Positions 1-6,508 of a stretch of DNA of 7,444 nt are shown here, one piece after another; the stretch's first letter is position 1; each line of letters starts with the position of its first letter. This DNA is from Acidobacteriaceae bacterium (lineage in GTDB: Bacteria; Acidobacteriota; Terriglobia; Terriglobales; Acidobacteriaceae). A model generated the notes under the pieces. The model was not told the origin of the DNA. It made no database searches and saw only the letters and a program-made list of their open reading frames with translations. A program made the translations under genes and the position numbers. The stretch covers positions 1 through 7,444 of the forward strand of contig JASHTU010000077.1 in the NCBI GenBank assembly GCA_030040395.1. The letters run 5' to 3'.

Positions 1-13
1 GCCCTGTCGCCCC

Positions 14-1648
14 TTATAGCGAGACCCCGCGCTTCCAGGGAATGAAGTCCACCTGGCCACGCATCTCGGCCTTCGTCCGCCGGTGGCCGCTGGCCACGGC
101 GAGCGAGAACTCCAGCAGTTCTTCGCCGCACTCGGCAATCGACTTTGCTCCGCTCACAATTGGCCCAGCGTCGAAGTCGATGATGTCGCTCATGCGCTCG
201 GCAAGCGCGGTGTTGGTGGAGATTTTCACCACCGGCGCCACGGGATTGCCGGTGGGCGTGCCCAGTCCGGTGGTGAACAGCACCAGCGTGGCTCCCGCGC
301 CCACTTGCGCGGTCACGCTCTCCACGTCGTTGCCGGGCGTGCACTGCAGGGTGAGGCCCGGCGTGGCGGCGTATTCGGGATAATCGATGACCGCGCTCAC
401 CGGCGAAACGCCGCCTTTGCGCGCGGCGCCGGCTGATTTGATGGCGTCTGTGATCAGTCCGTCGCGAATGTTGCCGGGCGAGGGATTGAAGGCGAAATCG
501 GACTTCACCGCGCGCGCCCGCGCCGCGTAGGCCTGCATCAGCGAGGCGAAGCGCGCGGCGAGTTCGTCGGTGGCGCAGCGGTTGACGAGCTCCTGCTCCA
601 CGCCGTGCAGCTCGGGAAACTCCGAAAGAATGGTCGTCGCCCCCGCGCCCACCACCAGGTCAGAAACGTAGCCGACGGTGGGGTTCGCCGAAACGCCGCT
701 GAATCCGTCCGAGCCTCCGCATTGCAGGGCCAGCGTCAAAGCCGAGAGCGGCGCCGGCGCGCGCTCAGCCCGGTTCGCCTCCGTCAGCGCGGCGAAGGTT
801 TTGTCCAGCGCCTGATCGAGCAGGGCGCCTTCCAGCCCTGACTTCTGCTGATCGAAAAGCAGAACCGGTTTGCGCATCTGCGGATCGCGCGCCCGCAGCT
901 CCTCCATCAAAATGCTCGCCTGCGCGTTCTGGCAGCCCAGGCTGAGCACCGTGGCCCCCGCCACGTTAGGGTGATGAATGTAGCCGGCGAGCAGTCCGCA
1001 CAACGCCTGCGCATCCTGGCGCGTTCCGCCGCAGCCGAGCTGATGAATGAGAAATCGAATGCCGTCTATGTTGGGGAAAACCCGGTTCGCTTTCGCTTCC
1101 GCGATGGCCTCCGCTGTCCCGTCGCCGCCGTCTTGCCCGGCGATCAGCCGCCGCACGCGGGCGCGATAGCTGGAATTGGCCCGCCCGTAGCCGAGCTCCT
1201 CTTCGAGCGCTTCGCGCATCTGCTCTACATTGCGGTTTTCGCAGAAGACCAGCGGCACGACGATCCAGTAATTGCGCGTGCCCACCTGGCCGTCGGCGCG
1301 ACGATAGCCCATAAAGGTGCGGCTCTTCCACGGCGCGGCATCGGGCAGAACAGCCGGCGCCGGATGCCGTGCGGCGCTATAGTTGCCCGTGCGATGGCGA
1401 ATATTCCGGGTGGTCAGCAACCCGCCACCAGCAATGGGCGCAACCGCTTCGCCCACCACCATTCCATACATGCGCACCAGGTCCCCAGGGGCGAATGCAG
1501 CGAGCGCCATCTTCTGCTTGGCGGGGATGGTTTGGACCGCGGTGCACAAGAGCCCCGAGCCATAACGCGCCGTCGCGCCCGGCTCCAGAGTGGTCAACGC
1601 AACCACCACGTTATCGCGAGGGTCGAGCTGCAAGACCGATTCCGGCAT
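14..1648 (-). CDS. uxaA: Altronate dehydratase (UxaA family)
   Basis: Predicted cytoplasmic dehydratase converting D-altronate to 2-keto-3-deoxy-gluconate in hexuronate (galacturonate) breakdown. The 544-residue product has the family's two parts: an N-terminal SAF-like domain (about residues 8-90) and the large dehydratase domain (about 112-544). Family motifs visible are VPLVFCENRNV (131-141), HQLGCGGTRQD (202-212), ECGGSDG-like QCGGSDGFSG (309-318), NPSPGN (388-393) and IDFDAG (490-495). It is longer than E. coli UxaA (495 residues as recalled). The ATG start has AAGGAG four bases upstream (AGAAAGGAGTCGT). The SAF part is unusual: where E. coli has GHK and HVHAHN, this protein has KQK and LLTTRN, so the usual histidines are missing. 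The neighbouring aquaglyceroporin lies 124 bases upstream on the same strand. No other hexuronate gene is in the window, so altronate is the family default; a related sugar acid is possible. Confidence 0.9.
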   Translation of the reverse strand: MPESVLQLDPRDNVVVALTTLEPGATARYGSGLLCTAVQTIPAKQKMALAAFAPGDLVRMYGMVVGEAVAPIAGGGLLTTRNIRHRTGNYSAARHPAPAVLPDAAPWKSRTFMGYRRADGQVGTRNYWIVVPLVFCENRNVEQMREALEEELGYGRANSSYRARVRRLIAGQDGGDGTAEAIAEAKANRVFPNIDGIRFLIHQLGCGGTRQDAQALCGLLAGYIHHPNVAGATVLSLGCQNAQASILMEELRARDPQMRKPVLLFDQQKSGLEGALLDQALDKTFAALTEANRAERAPAPLSALTLALQCGGSDGFSGVSANPTVGYVSDLVVGAGATTILSEFPELHGVEQELVNRCATDELAARFASLMQAYAARARAVKSDFAFNPSPGNIRDGLITDAIKSAGAARKGGVSPVSAVIDYPEYAATPGLTLQCTPGNDVESVTAQVGAGATLVLFTTGLGTPTGNPVAPVVKISTNTALAERMSDIIDFDAGPIVSGAKSIAECGEELLEFSLAVASGHRRTKAEMRGQVDFIPWKRGVSL

Positions 1649-1772
1649 ACGACTCCTTTCTCATGAACGCTTGCAGTCCACAAGCAAGAATACAACTCGG
1701 GAAGGTGCGCCAGCGTTCGCGCCGGCCCTTGCGGAAGACCAGCGGCGCCGGCGCGCAATGGAATCGAGGGGC

Positions 1773-2501
1773 CTACGGCCGCGCGAAATGCAGCAGCAAG
1801 CCCGCCAATGCGCCGCCGGCAAGATCGCCGACAATGGGAATGGGCGCATAGCGCCAGTTGGAGCCGCCCTTGCCGGGGATGGGCAACACGGCATGCGCAA
1901 TGCGCGGGCCCAAATCGCGCGCAGGATTGATGGCGTACCCGGTGGTTCCACCGAGCGAGAGCCCGATGCCCCACACCAAACTGCCCACCAGCCACGGTCC
2001 CACGCCTCCGGCCGGCCCGCTCAGCGATACGCCGTGCGAAAAGATGGACGCAGCCACCACCACCAGCATGGCCGTGCCCACCATCTCGCTGAAGAGGTTG
2101 GCGAGCGGGTTGCGCACCGCGGCATTGGTGCAGAAAACGCCCAGCTTGGCCGCGGGGTCAGGCGTGAGCCGCCAATGCGGCGCATAGTGGAGCGCCATGA
2201 TCGATGCGCCGCAGAAGGCTCCGAGCAACTGCGCGGACCAATAGAGCGCGAGCATAGAGTAGTGGCCGCTGCTCACCGCCGCGGCCAGGGTGATGGCGGG
2301 ATTGAGATAGGCGCCGGGACTGCCGAAGGCCTGCGCAACCAGGACGCCGCAGAGTACGCCGAGCGCCCAGCCGGTTGTGATGGCCATCCAGCCGGCATCG
2401 GCGGCATACGACTTGCGCAACGTTACGCCGGCGTTGACACCGTCGCCCAACAGCACCAGAACCAGCGTGCCCATAAACTCGCCAAACCACACAGAATGCA
2501 T
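1773..2501 (-). CDS. Aquaglyceroporin / glycerol uptake facilitator (MIP family)
   Basis: Inner-membrane channel for passive passage of glycerol or similar small neutral solutes. The 242-residue protein has the family's duplicated layout with two half-helix motifs, YLNPAI (65-70) and INPARD (191-196). The Asp after the second NPAR is typical of the glycerol-conducting branch rather than water-only channels. Aligned by eye to E. coli GlpF, the selectivity filter is Trp45, Gly180, Tyr189 and Arg195; GlpF has Phe where Tyr189 sits. Hydrophobic segments fit six membrane helices. The reading frame could be extended 18 codons upstream, but the ATG at 2501 is preferred because AGGAAAG lies five bases before it and the protein then begins with a normal short N-terminus. 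It lies between nup and uxaA on the same strand. No glycerol kinase is nearby, so the physiological solute is uncertain. Confidence 0.92.
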   Translation of the reverse strand: MHSVWFGEFMGTLVLVLLGDGVNAGVTLRKSYAADAGWMAITTGWALGVLCGVLVAQAFGSPGAYLNPAITLAAAVSSGHYSMLALYWSAQLLGAFCGASIMALHYAPHWRLTPDPAAKLGVFCTNAAVRNPLANLFSEMVGTAMLVVVAASIFSHGVSLSGPAGGVGPWLVGSLVWGIGLSLGGTTGYAINPARDLGPRIAHAVLPIPGKGGSNWRYAPIPIVGDLAGGALAGLLLHFARP

Positions 2502-2506
2502 AGGGG

Positions 2507-2513
2507 CTTTCCT
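2507..2513 (-). promoter_or_regulatory. Ribosome binding site setting the aquaglyceroporin start
   Basis: On the minus strand the sequence AGGAAAG is followed by five bases and then ATG at 2501. It supports the shorter 242-residue product over the extended reading frame. Confidence 0.65.
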
Positions 2514-2519
2514 GCTTTC

Positions 2520-2561
2520 GGTTGCACCGCCGCGCTCAGCACGGCAAAGCGGCATGCAACC
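2520..2561 (-). other. Long imperfect inverted repeat in the aquaglyceroporin leader
   Basis: GGTTGCA (2520-2526) and TGCAACC (2555-2561) are perfect complementary arms. The stem can continue with CCGC (2527-2530) against GCGG (2549-2552), with a two-base bulge. The hairpin would sit directly upstream of the ribosome binding site of the aquaglyceroporin gene. There is no T-run on either side, so it does not look like a simple intrinsic terminator. It may be a structured leader or a chance pairing in GC-rich DNA. Confidence 0.3.
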
Positions 2562-2639
2562 CGGAAATGAAGTTGCGGAACGAAAGCATTGTCCACTGCG
2601 GGGGCTGTAGTCGCCAAGAGCGCGCCGCGCGACAGATTT

Positions 2640-3710
2640 TCATCTTCCCGGAGGCTGGGCGGTTGCTCCCGGAACTGTCTTCGCATACTGCGCCCAGCGG
2701 CTCAGCAGCTCGACTACCACGATGTGCCCCACGCGGTAGGCGGCTTCGAGCGACGGTAGATACGCGGCATACTCGCCCACGCGCTGTTTTTCCAGGCTCG
2801 TGGCCGCGCTCATGCCGCGCGGCGGGCGATCGAAGTTGCTCACGGCCCGCAGCACCAGAACGCGGTTCGCGTCCACGCGCCCGGCGCGCGCCAAATACTG
2901 AAGCGATTCGAGCGTGCCCGTATCCTCCATGGCCGTGGTGGCAAAGACGCCTTGGCCGCCGGTGAAGTAAGGGACCCACTGCGCCGCCCACGCATCCATC
3001 CGCCGGCCGTGCCAGTAGGTCGAGGACGAGATCTCGTCGCCCATGGTGACAAACGGCGGCCGCTGCGCCGCGGCTCCGTCAAAGCTGCTGCGTATCTCCT
3101 TCAGCTTCTCCTCGTCGTCGAGCGGCGTGTCGCGCGTCAGGTGGAACGCCCACTCGGCCAGGCTCGCGTTCAGCGCGTACACCTGGCCCTCCACCGGCTC
3201 GGCAGGCGCCTCGAACGGCTGTGTTTTGCGCAGCGGCAAAAAGCCCGTGCTCCAGTCCGGCGGAATCTCGCGGGCATCGATCTCGTAACCCAGATCGCCG
3301 TCGATCACCCAGCGCGCCCACACCGCCGAGCCCAGCGACACGCGGTCGGGCGAGCCGCCCGCAATGCCCGCAATGAGCCAGTAAGCGTCTTTGAAGTCGA
3401 AGCGCGGATCGAGGCCGACGGCCATGATGGTGGCCGCCGCGTGCGCCGTTCCCTGCCCCGTGAGCACGGCCATCTCACCCGCGCCGTTCATGCGCACCGC
3501 ATGGTAAGCCGCGGGCAGGGGATAGACGCGGTCCAGGTGGTCGCGCTCCACCCAATACTGCAACTCGCCGGGCCGGTCGCCGGCGTCCGCGCCGACCTCG
3601 AACATAGTCACCACCACCACTTTCACGGGAATGGGGCGCGGCCTGGCTGCGGCAACTGCGGCAAGAGACACCAGCAGAAACAGGGAAGAAAGAAACCTTT
3701 TGCCGGTCAT
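2640..3710 (-). CDS. Secreted purine nucleoside permease (NUP) family protein
   Basis: Member of the NUP family, named after a fungal nucleoside uptake protein but related in fold to nucleoside phosphorylases. The 356-residue protein starts with a signal peptide (basic TGKR, then a hydrophobic run, likely cleaved near Ala22 before RPRP), so it should act in the periplasm or outside the cell. There are no other membrane segments, which argues against a true transporter. Family-type motifs seen: MFEVGADAGDRPGELQYW (36-53), GQGTAHAAATIMA (85-97), AGIAGGSPD (114-122), GDLGYEID (138-145), GDEISSSTYWHG (224-235) and TAMEDTG (259-265). The ATG at 3710 is the only start that keeps the signal peptide, yet no clear ribosome binding site precedes it. 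Instead a purine/pyrimidine-biased 8-base repeat lies just upstream. Binding or cleavage of extracellular purine nucleosides is the likely role, but transport versus catalysis cannot be decided here. Confidence 0.88.
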   Translation of the reverse strand: MTGKRFLSSLFLLVSLAAVAAARPRPIPVKVVVVTMFEVGADAGDRPGELQYWVERDHLDRVYPLPAAYHAVRMNGAGEMAVLTGQGTAHAAATIMAVGLDPRFDFKDAYWLIAGIAGGSPDRVSLGSAVWARWVIDGDLGYEIDAREIPPDWSTGFLPLRKTQPFEAPAEPVEGQVYALNASLAEWAFHLTRDTPLDDEEKLKEIRSSFDGAAAQRPPFVTMGDEISSSTYWHGRRMDAWAAQWVPYFTGGQGVFATTAMEDTGTLESLQYLARAGRVDANRVLVLRAVSNFDRPPRGMSAATSLEKQRVGEYAAYLPSLEAAYRVGHIVVVELLSRWAQYAKTVPGATAQPPGR

Positions 3711-3730
3711 GCTGATGCGATGGTAACTGA

Positions 3731-3778
3731 GAAACAGGGATCAGGGAACGAGGGAACAAGAGAACGAGAGCCCGAAAG
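3731..3778. repeat. Degenerate 8-base tandem repeat upstream of the NUP gene
   Basis: Read on the plus strand, six successive octamers can be laid out. The core ones are GATCAGGG (3739), AACGAGGG (3747), AACAAGAG (3755) and AACGAGAG (3763), flanked by more divergent GAAACAGG and CCCGAAAG. The consensus is about AACRAGRG. It is strongly purine-rich on plus, so the minus-strand leader of the NUP gene would be pyrimidine-rich. It starts 20 bases upstream of the NUP start codon. Confidence 0.6.
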
Positions 3779-3798
3779 CTTGGAGCGGGCGGTGAAAA

Positions 3799-3826
3799 GT
3801 TCGGCGGCCCAGGTTCGGCGGCCCAG
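3799..3826. repeat. Perfect 14-base tandem duplication
   Basis: GTTCGGCGGCCCAG occurs twice head to tail (3799-3812 and 3813-3826) in the gap between the methyltransferase-like gene and the NUP gene, 16 bases downstream of the methyltransferase stop codon. It is probably a recent replication slippage event; no function is evident. Confidence 0.85.
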
Positions 3827-3842
3827 GATCAGCGCCTACGGA

Positions 3843-4256
3843 TCAGAACCAGGTTTTGCTGCGGTAGTCGCGGTACGCGTGGCCAAATTTCTCTTCGAGC
3901 ACACGCGCCTCTTTCCGGCTGCGAATTACCTGAATGGGAATAAGAACAACAAGGAAGAGCAACAGCGTGGGCCTGCCGAACCAGAGCACCAATCCCGCCA
4001 GGGCCAGCGCGCCGAAGAGGTAAATGGGGTTGCGAATGCGGGCATAAAGGCCTGTGGTCACGAGCGTGGTGGCCTTGGGCCGTACGCTGAAGGCGCGGCC
4101 AAGTTGCAGCCGGGCCAGACAAAGCAGCAGGAAAGACGGAATCGCAATCGCGGCTCCGGCCATGCGCATCGGCGTCAACGAAAGGGGCGCGAGCCTCGGC
4201 AAAAGCAGCACCAAAGCGACGGCGGCCACCAGCAGCGTTGCGATATTCAGCTTCAA
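3843..4256 (-). CDS. Isoprenylcysteine carboxyl methyltransferase-like membrane protein
   Basis: Small integral membrane protein of 137 residues in the ICMT/phospholipid methyltransferase-like family, which uses S-adenosylmethionine at the membrane. Hydrophobic segments lie at about residues 5-22, 30-48, 76-93 and 97-112. The C-terminal half has the family hallmark: TTGLYARIRNPIYL (67-80), then after two helices RKEARVLEEKFG (114-125) and YRDYRSKTWF (128-137), containing the conserved RNP and the acidic-Tyr tail. The start is TTG at 4256 with GAGGGG eight bases upstream; no ATG fits as well. The substrate is unknown: bacterial members are rarely characterised and prenylated protein is not assumed. 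It is divergent from the isoaspartyl peptidase gene, with a 249-base gap in which I saw no convincing promoter, only a spaced 8-base direct repeat (CCGCTGTC at 4327 and 4341). Confidence 0.82.
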   Translation of the reverse strand: MKLNIATLLVAAVALVLLLPRLAPLSLTPMRMAGAAIAIPSFLLLCLARLQLGRAFSVRPKATTLVTTGLYARIRNPIYLFGALALAGLVLWFGRPTLLLFLVVLIPIQVIRSRKEARVLEEKFGHAYRDYRSKTWF

Positions 4257-4264
4257 ATCTCAAT

Positions 4265-4270
4265 CCCCTC
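4265..4270 (-). promoter_or_regulatory. Ribosome binding site for a TTG start
   Basis: GAGGGG on the minus strand sits eight bases before TTG at 4256 and fixes the start of the methyltransferase-like gene. The same hexamer precedes another TTG start at 7188. Confidence 0.6.
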
Positions 4271-4505
4271 GCAAGCGACGAAAACAGCGTTGCGCGCCCT
4301 ATGCCTCAACTCGGGCTCTCCGCCGACCGCTGTCTCATGGCCGCTGTCGCCAAGCTTAAACCGTCTGCAAGGCTCCCGGCGCGTGGCCGCGTCAACCCGC
4401 GCATATAGCATGGTAGGAGCAACCAACCGGCGCGGAAAATGTGGATGAATACGCAGGAAACTGCGGCGCCCGCGCCCGAAAAGTCCTTTCCGGAGGGATG
4501 GGGCG

Positions 4506-5567
4506 ATGAAGACCATGCACAGCTTACTTTTGGGAGCCATTATGACCAGCGGATTTACCGCCGCCGCGCAACCACCTCGCGCGGGGCATTGGGCCATCGT
4601 GCTGCACGGCGGCGCGGGCGTCATTAAGCGCTCTTCCATGAACGCGCAGACTGAAGCGGCCTATCGCGCCTCGCTCACCCGCGCTATTGAAGCCGGAGCA
4701 CAGGTGCTCGATCGCGGCGGCGCGTCAATGGACGCTATCGAAGCCGCCATCCGCATTCTTGAAGACGATCCTCTCTTCAACGCCGGTCGTGGCGCGGTTT
4801 TCGCCGCCGACGGCCACAACGAGCTGGACGCGGCCATCATGGATGGCGCCACGCTCAAGGCCGGCGCCGTGGCCGACGTCACACGCACGCGCCATCCCAT
4901 CAGCCTGGCGCGCGCGGTCATGGAAAAATCGCCGCATGTGTTTCTGGTGGGCCCGGGCGCCGATCAGTTTTCCGTCTACGCCGGCCTCGAGCAGGTGGAC
5001 CCCAGCTTCTTTTTCACCGAGCGCCGCTGGCAGGCGCTCCTCAAGCAGTTGAAGCAAGAAGGCCTGCCTATTCCTCCGCGGCCCAAGGGCGCGCCGCCGC
5101 CGCCCGCAGCGCCGCATGCCGAGCTCGAACCTGCTGAGCCGCACGAGTACGGCACCGTAGGCATGGTGGCGCTCGACCGGAGCGGTGACGTTGCCGCCGG
5201 CACATCCACCGGCGGCACGCAGGCCAAGCGCTGGGGGCGCGTGGGCGACTCGCCCATCATTGGCGCCGGCACTTATGCTTCCAACCAGTCCTGCGCCGTC
5301 TCCGCCACGGGAACCGGCGAGTACTTCATCCGCCTCACCGTGGCCCGCACCGTTTGCGCCCTGGTGCAGTACAGGGGCTACAAGCTGCAACAAGCCGCCG
5401 ATGAAGTCATTCACAAGGAGCTGGCTGCGATTCACGGCGACGGAGGCGTGATCGCCATCGCGCCTGACGGCCAGATGGCGTGGAGCTTCAACACACCGGG
5501 AATGTTCCGCGCCAAGCTGGCCGAAGGCGGCAAAGTGCAAGTGGGGATTTACAACGACGAGCCGTGA
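4506..5567 (+). CDS. Isoaspartyl peptidase / type 2 L-asparaginase (Ntn hydrolase), exported
   Basis: Predicted self-cleaving N-terminal nucleophile hydrolase that removes isoaspartyl residues from peptides and may hydrolyse asparagine. Of 353 residues, 1-21 form a signal peptide (hydrophobic LLLGAIMTSGFTAAA, likely cut before QPP), so the mature enzyme is probably periplasmic. Motifs: HGGAG (34-38), FNAGRGAVF (91-99), GTVG (216-219) with Thr217 as predicted nucleophile after autocleavage, TSTGG (233-237), RVGDSPIIGAG (245-255) and ATGTGE (267-272). Spacing matches E. coli IaaA exactly: its Thr179, Thr197, Arg207, Asp210, Thr230 and Gly231 correspond to Thr217, Thr235, Arg245, Asp248, Thr268 and Gly269. 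The linker before the cleavage point (about 183-214) is long and Pro-rich. GGAGGG lies eight bases before the ATG. It stands alone on the plus strand between divergent and convergent neighbours. Confidence 0.93.
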   Translation: MKTMHSLLLGAIMTSGFTAAAQPPRAGHWAIVLHGGAGVIKRSSMNAQTEAAYRASLTRAIEAGAQVLDRGGASMDAIEAAIRILEDDPLFNAGRGAVFAADGHNELDAAIMDGATLKAGAVADVTRTRHPISLARAVMEKSPHVFLVGPGADQFSVYAGLEQVDPSFFFTERRWQALLKQLKQEGLPIPPRPKGAPPPPAAPHAELEPAEPHEYGTVGMVALDRSGDVAAGTSTGGTQAKRWGRVGDSPIIGAGTYASNQSCAVSATGTGEYFIRLTVARTVCALVQYRGYKLQQAADEVIHKELAAIHGDGGVIAIAPDGQMAWSFNTPGMFRAKLAEGGKVQVGIYNDEP

Positions 5568-5570
5568 GCT

Positions 5571-5642
5571 AGCGAGTCAGCGAGTCAGCAGGTTAGCGAG
5601 TTAGCGAGTTAGCAGGTTAGCGAGTCGGCGAGTTAGCGAGTT
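5571..5642. repeat. Nine-unit 8-base tandem repeat between convergent genes
   Basis: Nine contiguous octamers without gaps begin three bases after the isoaspartyl peptidase stop codon. Variants are AGCGAGTC (units 1, 2, 7), AGCGAGTT (4, 5, 9), AGCAGGTT (3, 6) and GGCGAGTT (8). Units 3-5 and 6-8 form a 24-base higher-order repeat with two differences. Because the period is not a multiple of three, TAG (plus strand) and TAA (minus strand) at the unit joints occur in all six frames, so it is not coding. It lies 44 bases from the stop codon of the convergent rlpA-like gene. No hairpin with a T-run was found, so the role as a terminator is unproven. Confidence 0.92.
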
Positions 5643-5686
5643 GGCCTGAGCGCGTGGAGCTGCTGATTGGCGGTGACGCAAGAAGG

Positions 5687-6508
5687 CTAATCGAGCCGCG
5701 TCAGGAAGGCATTGCCCTCGGCCGGGTGAATGTGCCGCGCAATGTACACCGCGGTCTGCCGGTTGTCGCCTTCCGGCCGAATCCGCACCCAGTAGCTCCT
5801 CTCTTCGCCCGGAAACTCAATCACGTTGGCGGTAGGGTACGCGCGCTGCAATTCCCGCTTGAACCGGATGGCCTCACCCTCGCTGTGAAAGGCGCCAATT
5901 TGGACGCACCAGCGCCCGCCCGTGGCCAGGGGCTTGGGAGTCTCGTAGACGTCGATCCGCACCCTCGCCAAGCCGCTGCGGTAGACTCCGGTGGCCCTGG
6001 CGGAGGCCATGGTCATGTCTAAAATGCGCCCCTCCACAAACGGCCCGCGGTCGGTGATGCGCATAACGCCGGACTGGCCGGTGGCGAGATTCGTCACCTC
6101 GATCAGCGAACCCATGGGCAGGGTGCGGTGCGCGGCGGTCATGGCCGCGTCGCTGAAAACCTGGCCGTCGGCGGTCCGGCGACCCTCATAGGGAGCGGAG
6201 TACCATGTCGCGTAACCCACCTGGGTGTAGAGCGGCTGGTGGGACTCGACAAATTGCAAATCGGCAGCGCTCACCCCACCGGGGGGAACCGGCGTTTCCG
6301 GAATGCGCGGCGGCACAGGGGCCTCGGTTTCCGCTGGCGGCGGAGGCGCGTACACGGGCTGCTCGGCGGGCGGCGGCAGCGCCTGCGGCGGAGGGAGTTG
6401 CGCCTGGTTGCGATGCCCGCAGCCGCTCACGCCCAACATTGCTGCTGCCAGCCCCGCCAGTGCGGCAAGGCGCCAGAGGCATCTCCATTGGAAATCGGAC
6501 CTCGTCAC
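5687..6508 (-). CDS. rlpA: RlpA-like lipoprotein (septal-ring lytic transglycosylase family) with SPOR domain
   Basis: Predicted outer-membrane-anchored lipoprotein acting on peptidoglycan glycan strands, where family members cleave strands lacking stem peptides at the division site. From the GTG start the protein has 273 residues: signal sequence 1-29 with lipobox VSGC (Cys30), a Pro-rich linker (about 38-77), the double-psi beta-barrel RlpA domain (about 97-187) and a C-terminal SPOR-type domain (about 199-272, starting WCVQIGAF). Motifs TAAHRTLP and ITDRGPF are intact. Relative to P. aeruginosa RlpA, the positions of Glu120, His131 and Asp157 read Gln116, His127 and Asp153, so the Glu is replaced. 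GTG at 6508 is preferred over a TTG nine bases upstream, because AGGA sits at suitable distance and the GTGA overlap with the upstream gene's stop suggests coupling. It ends convergent to the isoaspartyl peptidase gene. Confidence 0.9.
   Translation of the reverse strand: MTRSDFQWRCLWRLAALAGLAAAMLGVSGCGHRNQAQLPPPQALPPPAEQPVYAPPPPAETEAPVPPRIPETPVPPGGVSAADLQFVESHQPLYTQVGYATWYSAPYEGRRTADGQVFSDAAMTAAHRTLPMGSLIEVTNLATGQSGVMRITDRGPFVEGRILDMTMASARATGVYRSGLARVRIDVYETPKPLATGGRWCVQIGAFHSEGEAIRFKRELQRAYPTANVIEFPGEERSYWVRIRPEGDNRQTAVYIARHIHPAEGNAFLTRLD

Noticed and set aside
1668..1688. Short inverted repeat (GCTTG and CAAGC) upstream of uxaA as a regulator site
   Set aside because: The arms are only five bases and there is no matching promoter or nearby regulator gene, so chance cannot be excluded.
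14..4256. A single functional operon of methyltransferase, NUP, aquaglyceroporin and uxaA
   Set aside because: The genes are co-oriented, but gaps of 124-138 bases and the lack of a shared pathway make one transcript unproven.
4327..4348. Spaced direct repeat CCGCTGTC in the divergent intergenic region
   Set aside because: Two 8-base copies alone in GC-rich DNA are weak evidence for an operator.
2952..4448. Long plus-strand open frame of 498 codons
   Set aside because: It is antisense to the well-supported NUP and methyltransferase-like genes, has a composition rich in Arg, Gln and His, and shows no family motif. Such shadows are expected in high-GC DNA.
4498..4509. Three-codon upstream frame (ATG GGG CGA TGA) overlapping the isoaspartyl peptidase start
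   Set aside because: Its ATG directly abuts the GGAGGG element with no spacer, so initiation there is unlikely; the overlap is probably chance.
4725..5540. Minus-strand open frame of 271 codons opposite the isoaspartyl peptidase gene
   Set aside because: The plus-strand gene has all catalytic motifs and a ribosome binding site; the antisense frame has no recognisable domain.
5571..5642. CRISPR array
   Set aside because: The units are contiguous 8-mers with no spacers, and no cas gene is present.
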